From Endomychus coccineus (lineage: Eukaryota > Arthropoda > Insecta > Coleoptera > Endomychidae): a stretch of 64,000 nt of DNA. Numbering within the stretch: position 1 is the stretch's first letter; every line of letters starts with the position of its first letter. Shown here one piece after another: positions 61,926-64,000 of this stretch. The position numbers and the translations under genes are program-made. The notes under the pieces are model-generated. The model was not told the DNA's origin. It did no database searches and was given only the letters and a program-made list of their open reading frames with translations. Location: the NCBI GenBank assembly GCA_958510875.1, contig OY294068.1, positions 33,088,297-33,152,296 on the forward strand, given 5' to 3'.

Positions 61926-62600
61926 AAAGGCAAACACTGACTGATTCGCTCACTCATTATAAAATCTCCGAAACTATAAAGACCATCGACTTGAAATTTG
62001 GTAATTAGGTTTCTCATACAACGTAGGTACCCACTAATATAATCAGGTACAATTTACATGGCAGACAGTTCCTCAGATTAATGGACCATTATCACAGTTC
62101 AAGCTATCTATGACAGACAACACATGTAACGTTTACAATGATAGCTGATACATTGACAGTCAATTATGTCCTTGACACCATAATATAGATATCCTTGTCA
62201 ATACAAATAAACTTTCATAAGACATAGAGAATAATTTTACGTTTTTCCATGCCTTTAGCTGTTTCTACTCATTTTAAATATTATGCATTTAGTTTTGAAA
62301 ATTAAGCTGACGCTTTTTACTGGTACTAGCTATTTCTGCGGGCGTAACTCCCGAACAACAGCAAGTTTATATATAGACAAATACCACTGACTCATTCGAT
62401 CGTCATGAAATCCCTGAAACTATGGAGCGGACCGACATGCAATTTGGCATGTAAATTCCTTATACGACATATGCACGGATTTTTTGGAGCTCAATCACAA
62501 ACGGGGTAAATGGATTCGATATATTTTGACGTTTTTGACAGCTAATATAATCACATACAATCTACATGACAGTTCCATAGATTAATGGATAAAATACATT
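61926..62600 (+). repeat. Two diverged direct copies between the inverted ends
   Basis: 61926-62095 and 62380-62600 share in order CACTGACT, GAAACTAT, AATTTGG, ATATAATCA, CATG and AGATTAATGGA. Unknown family, non-coding. Confidence 0.5.
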
Positions 62601-63228
62601 CCGTCGGTATTCAAGGACATCTAAAAATGCTGTATAGGTCCATTTTTTGAATGCAGGCTACTTCCCATATTTGACTCGGTCATGCATGCCAATACGACGG
62701 TCTAGGGACCTAATTTTATTTCCAAATACAACATCTATTGTTTATTTTATATAATGACTGATTGAAGGACTACATGTGGGAATATGTGAAAAACAACATA
62801 CAGATTGAGTCAGATCGAGCGGAGTATAGGCTTAATGTGAGAGTATGAGACAGCCAGACGCATTGCATTGCTAATAAGATAAACAAGAGAACTTGGATTG
62901 TGCGATAAGGAAAGGGGAGTGTTATTTAGCGATCTGTGTTATTTACCAACTGTTGTTTCATAAAAGCAACTCAGTCACTGTAGCATATTTTGTCTAATAT
63001 CAAATAGCAACTGCTATTTTGTAACTCTTATTTGAAAAGATTTGAGAAAAGGTTTTCTAGTGGAGGAAAACGGTGTTGGGTGTCTATAAAGTGGTTTGAA
63101 AAATTTGGATTACTTTTATTTAATTAAATCAAGAGAGAATCTTTAAAATTAACTATTAATCAAATTTACAAAAACTTACAAACATATATTTTAATGTAAA
63201 AAATAAATCTAATAAATTTCGGAAGTCA

Positions 63229-63533
63229 GGATTTTATAAGTTAACTTGTGAGGAATGTAATGCATTATACATTGGTCAAACAGGTAGATCGTTTGAAGTT
63301 AGATATAAGGAACATTTCAAGTCATTTCAATTAAATAAAAATAATTCAAATTTTTTAAGCCACTTTATGGAAACCCAACACCGTTGTCCTCCACTAGAAA
63401 ACCAAAATGTTCAACATACCATTACGAAGGATAGAAAACTTAATGTATCAGAATCTATGGAAATATTGAAGCACATTAATCCTTCAAACAATCTACTTAA
63501 CAAGCAACTAGATTTAGGAAATTCATCCTGTTA
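63229..63533 (+). pseudogene. GIY-YIG endonuclease domain of a Penelope-like element
   Basis: The open frame starts SGFYKLTCEECNALYIGQTG and continues RSFEVRYKEHFKSF, NFLSHFMETQHRC and INPSNNLLNKQL before TAA (63531-63533). The YKL...YIGQTGRS-R...EH pattern is the GIY-YIG nuclease fold seen at the C-terminus of Penelope-like proteins. There is no start codon; the 5' part is lost. An inverted partial copy of its middle lies at about 63045-63135 (GTGGAGGAAAACGGTGTTGG versus the inverse of 63376-63395). Confidence 0.75.
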
Positions 63534-64000
63534 AATTCCACATAATACAATCCTTAGAATGTTATTACTGGCAGTTCAATACCTTCCCGTTTACTATCTC
63601 AACATAAATAACTTATGTGTACCATTAATTCTTACAATCGATTGCCCTTTATTGCAAATTTCATATAAATATTATGTTTCAGTGTTTTCTCATTGTATGT
63701 TTTGATAATGAAGTGCAAAGTTCGAAATTGCAATGAACTTTCTTTTAATTAAAGTTATATTTAACAAAGTAAAATTTCTTGTTTTATCTGAAAGAACAAT
63801 TACTTTGTTTTTATACTACTATTAATAATAACAGGAAAACGTTACTAAAGATTAACCACCGAAGAGGTATTATCAAACAGATACGAAATTTTAAAGTAAA
63901 CAATAAACAGTTCAAGTATAAATAGGAACTAAAGTACAGTAGGTTTAATGAGATTATAATTACGCGTAAAGGTTCATCGGAAATTTCGAAACAGGTAGAT

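Larger units (their letters stand above)
61533..63790. mobile_element. Penelope-like element 3' ends in inverted arrangement
   Basis: The left part (61533-61800) is the inverse of the right end (about 63480-63756), sharing AATTAATGGTACACATA, TATGTTGAGATAGTAAACGG and the last codons of the coding region. The right part carries a GIY-YIG endonuclease domain. Reverse transcriptase was not seen, so both copies are 5'-truncated. GIY-YIG at the C-terminus is the hallmark of Penelope-like retroelements. Confidence 0.7.

Noticed and set aside
1..64000. CRISPR arrays, operons, ribosome binding sites, tRNA and rRNA genes
   Set aside because: Spliced eukaryotic genes rule out the bacterial features, and no tRNA-like box pair or rRNA stretch was recognised.

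Overview
This is AT-rich animal nuclear DNA, almost certainly from an insect. The signs are split genes with GT-AG introns, insect-like versions of four conserved genes, and a heavy, layered load of insect-type transposons (DUF4817 mariners, hAT MITEs, THAP/P-like remnants, RNase H-bearing LINEs, a Penelope-like GIY-YIG domain). A beetle is plausible, but nothing here proves the order.

Four host genes can be assembled exon by exon. Cyclin-Q (minus, 3161-6092, two exons, 253 aa) and the PKA type II regulatory subunit (plus, 8500-20370, four coding exons, 381 aa) are divergently arranged about 2.4 kb apart. CNOT2/Rga of the CCR4-NOT deadenylase complex (minus, 36033-47590, five exons, 380 aa) and a farnesyl-diphosphate-synthase-like prenyltransferase (minus, 50446-55214, three clear exons, first exon tentative) follow. 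They form no operon-like unit: they serve cell-cycle/transcription CDK control, cAMP signalling, mRNA deadenylation and isoprenoid synthesis.

Most remaining DNA is transposon-derived. 1-2.7 kb is a dead mariner holding a hAT MITE and a Crypton-like fragment. The last intron of the PKA gene (8.1 kb) holds a mariner remnant and two 5'-truncated LINEs, one with a 12-bp target duplication. 21.3-22.7 kb is a giant palindrome, and 24 kb and 57.5 kb hold two copies of one mariner MITE. 31.2-33.3 kb has two THAP/P-like remnants. The CNOT2 introns hold a compound palindrome, two LINE fragments, a ZMYM1-like hAT gene with an internal duplication, and two adjacent hAT MITEs. 49.4-49.9 kb is an inverted copy of CNOT2 exon 1 plus intron. 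58.2-60.7 kb is an inverted-repeat element with endonuclease fragments, and 61.5-63.8 kb holds Penelope-like 3' ends with a GIY-YIG domain.

The most striking small feature is a foldback in the first coding intron of the PKA gene (10288-10655) with two hammerhead ribozyme cores in opposite orientation. Other points of interest are a phase-compatible alternative last exon for the PKA subunit and unusual catalytic-site residues in the prenyltransferase. Exon borders come from reading splice signals, phase and protein continuity by eye; no alignment or transcript data were available.
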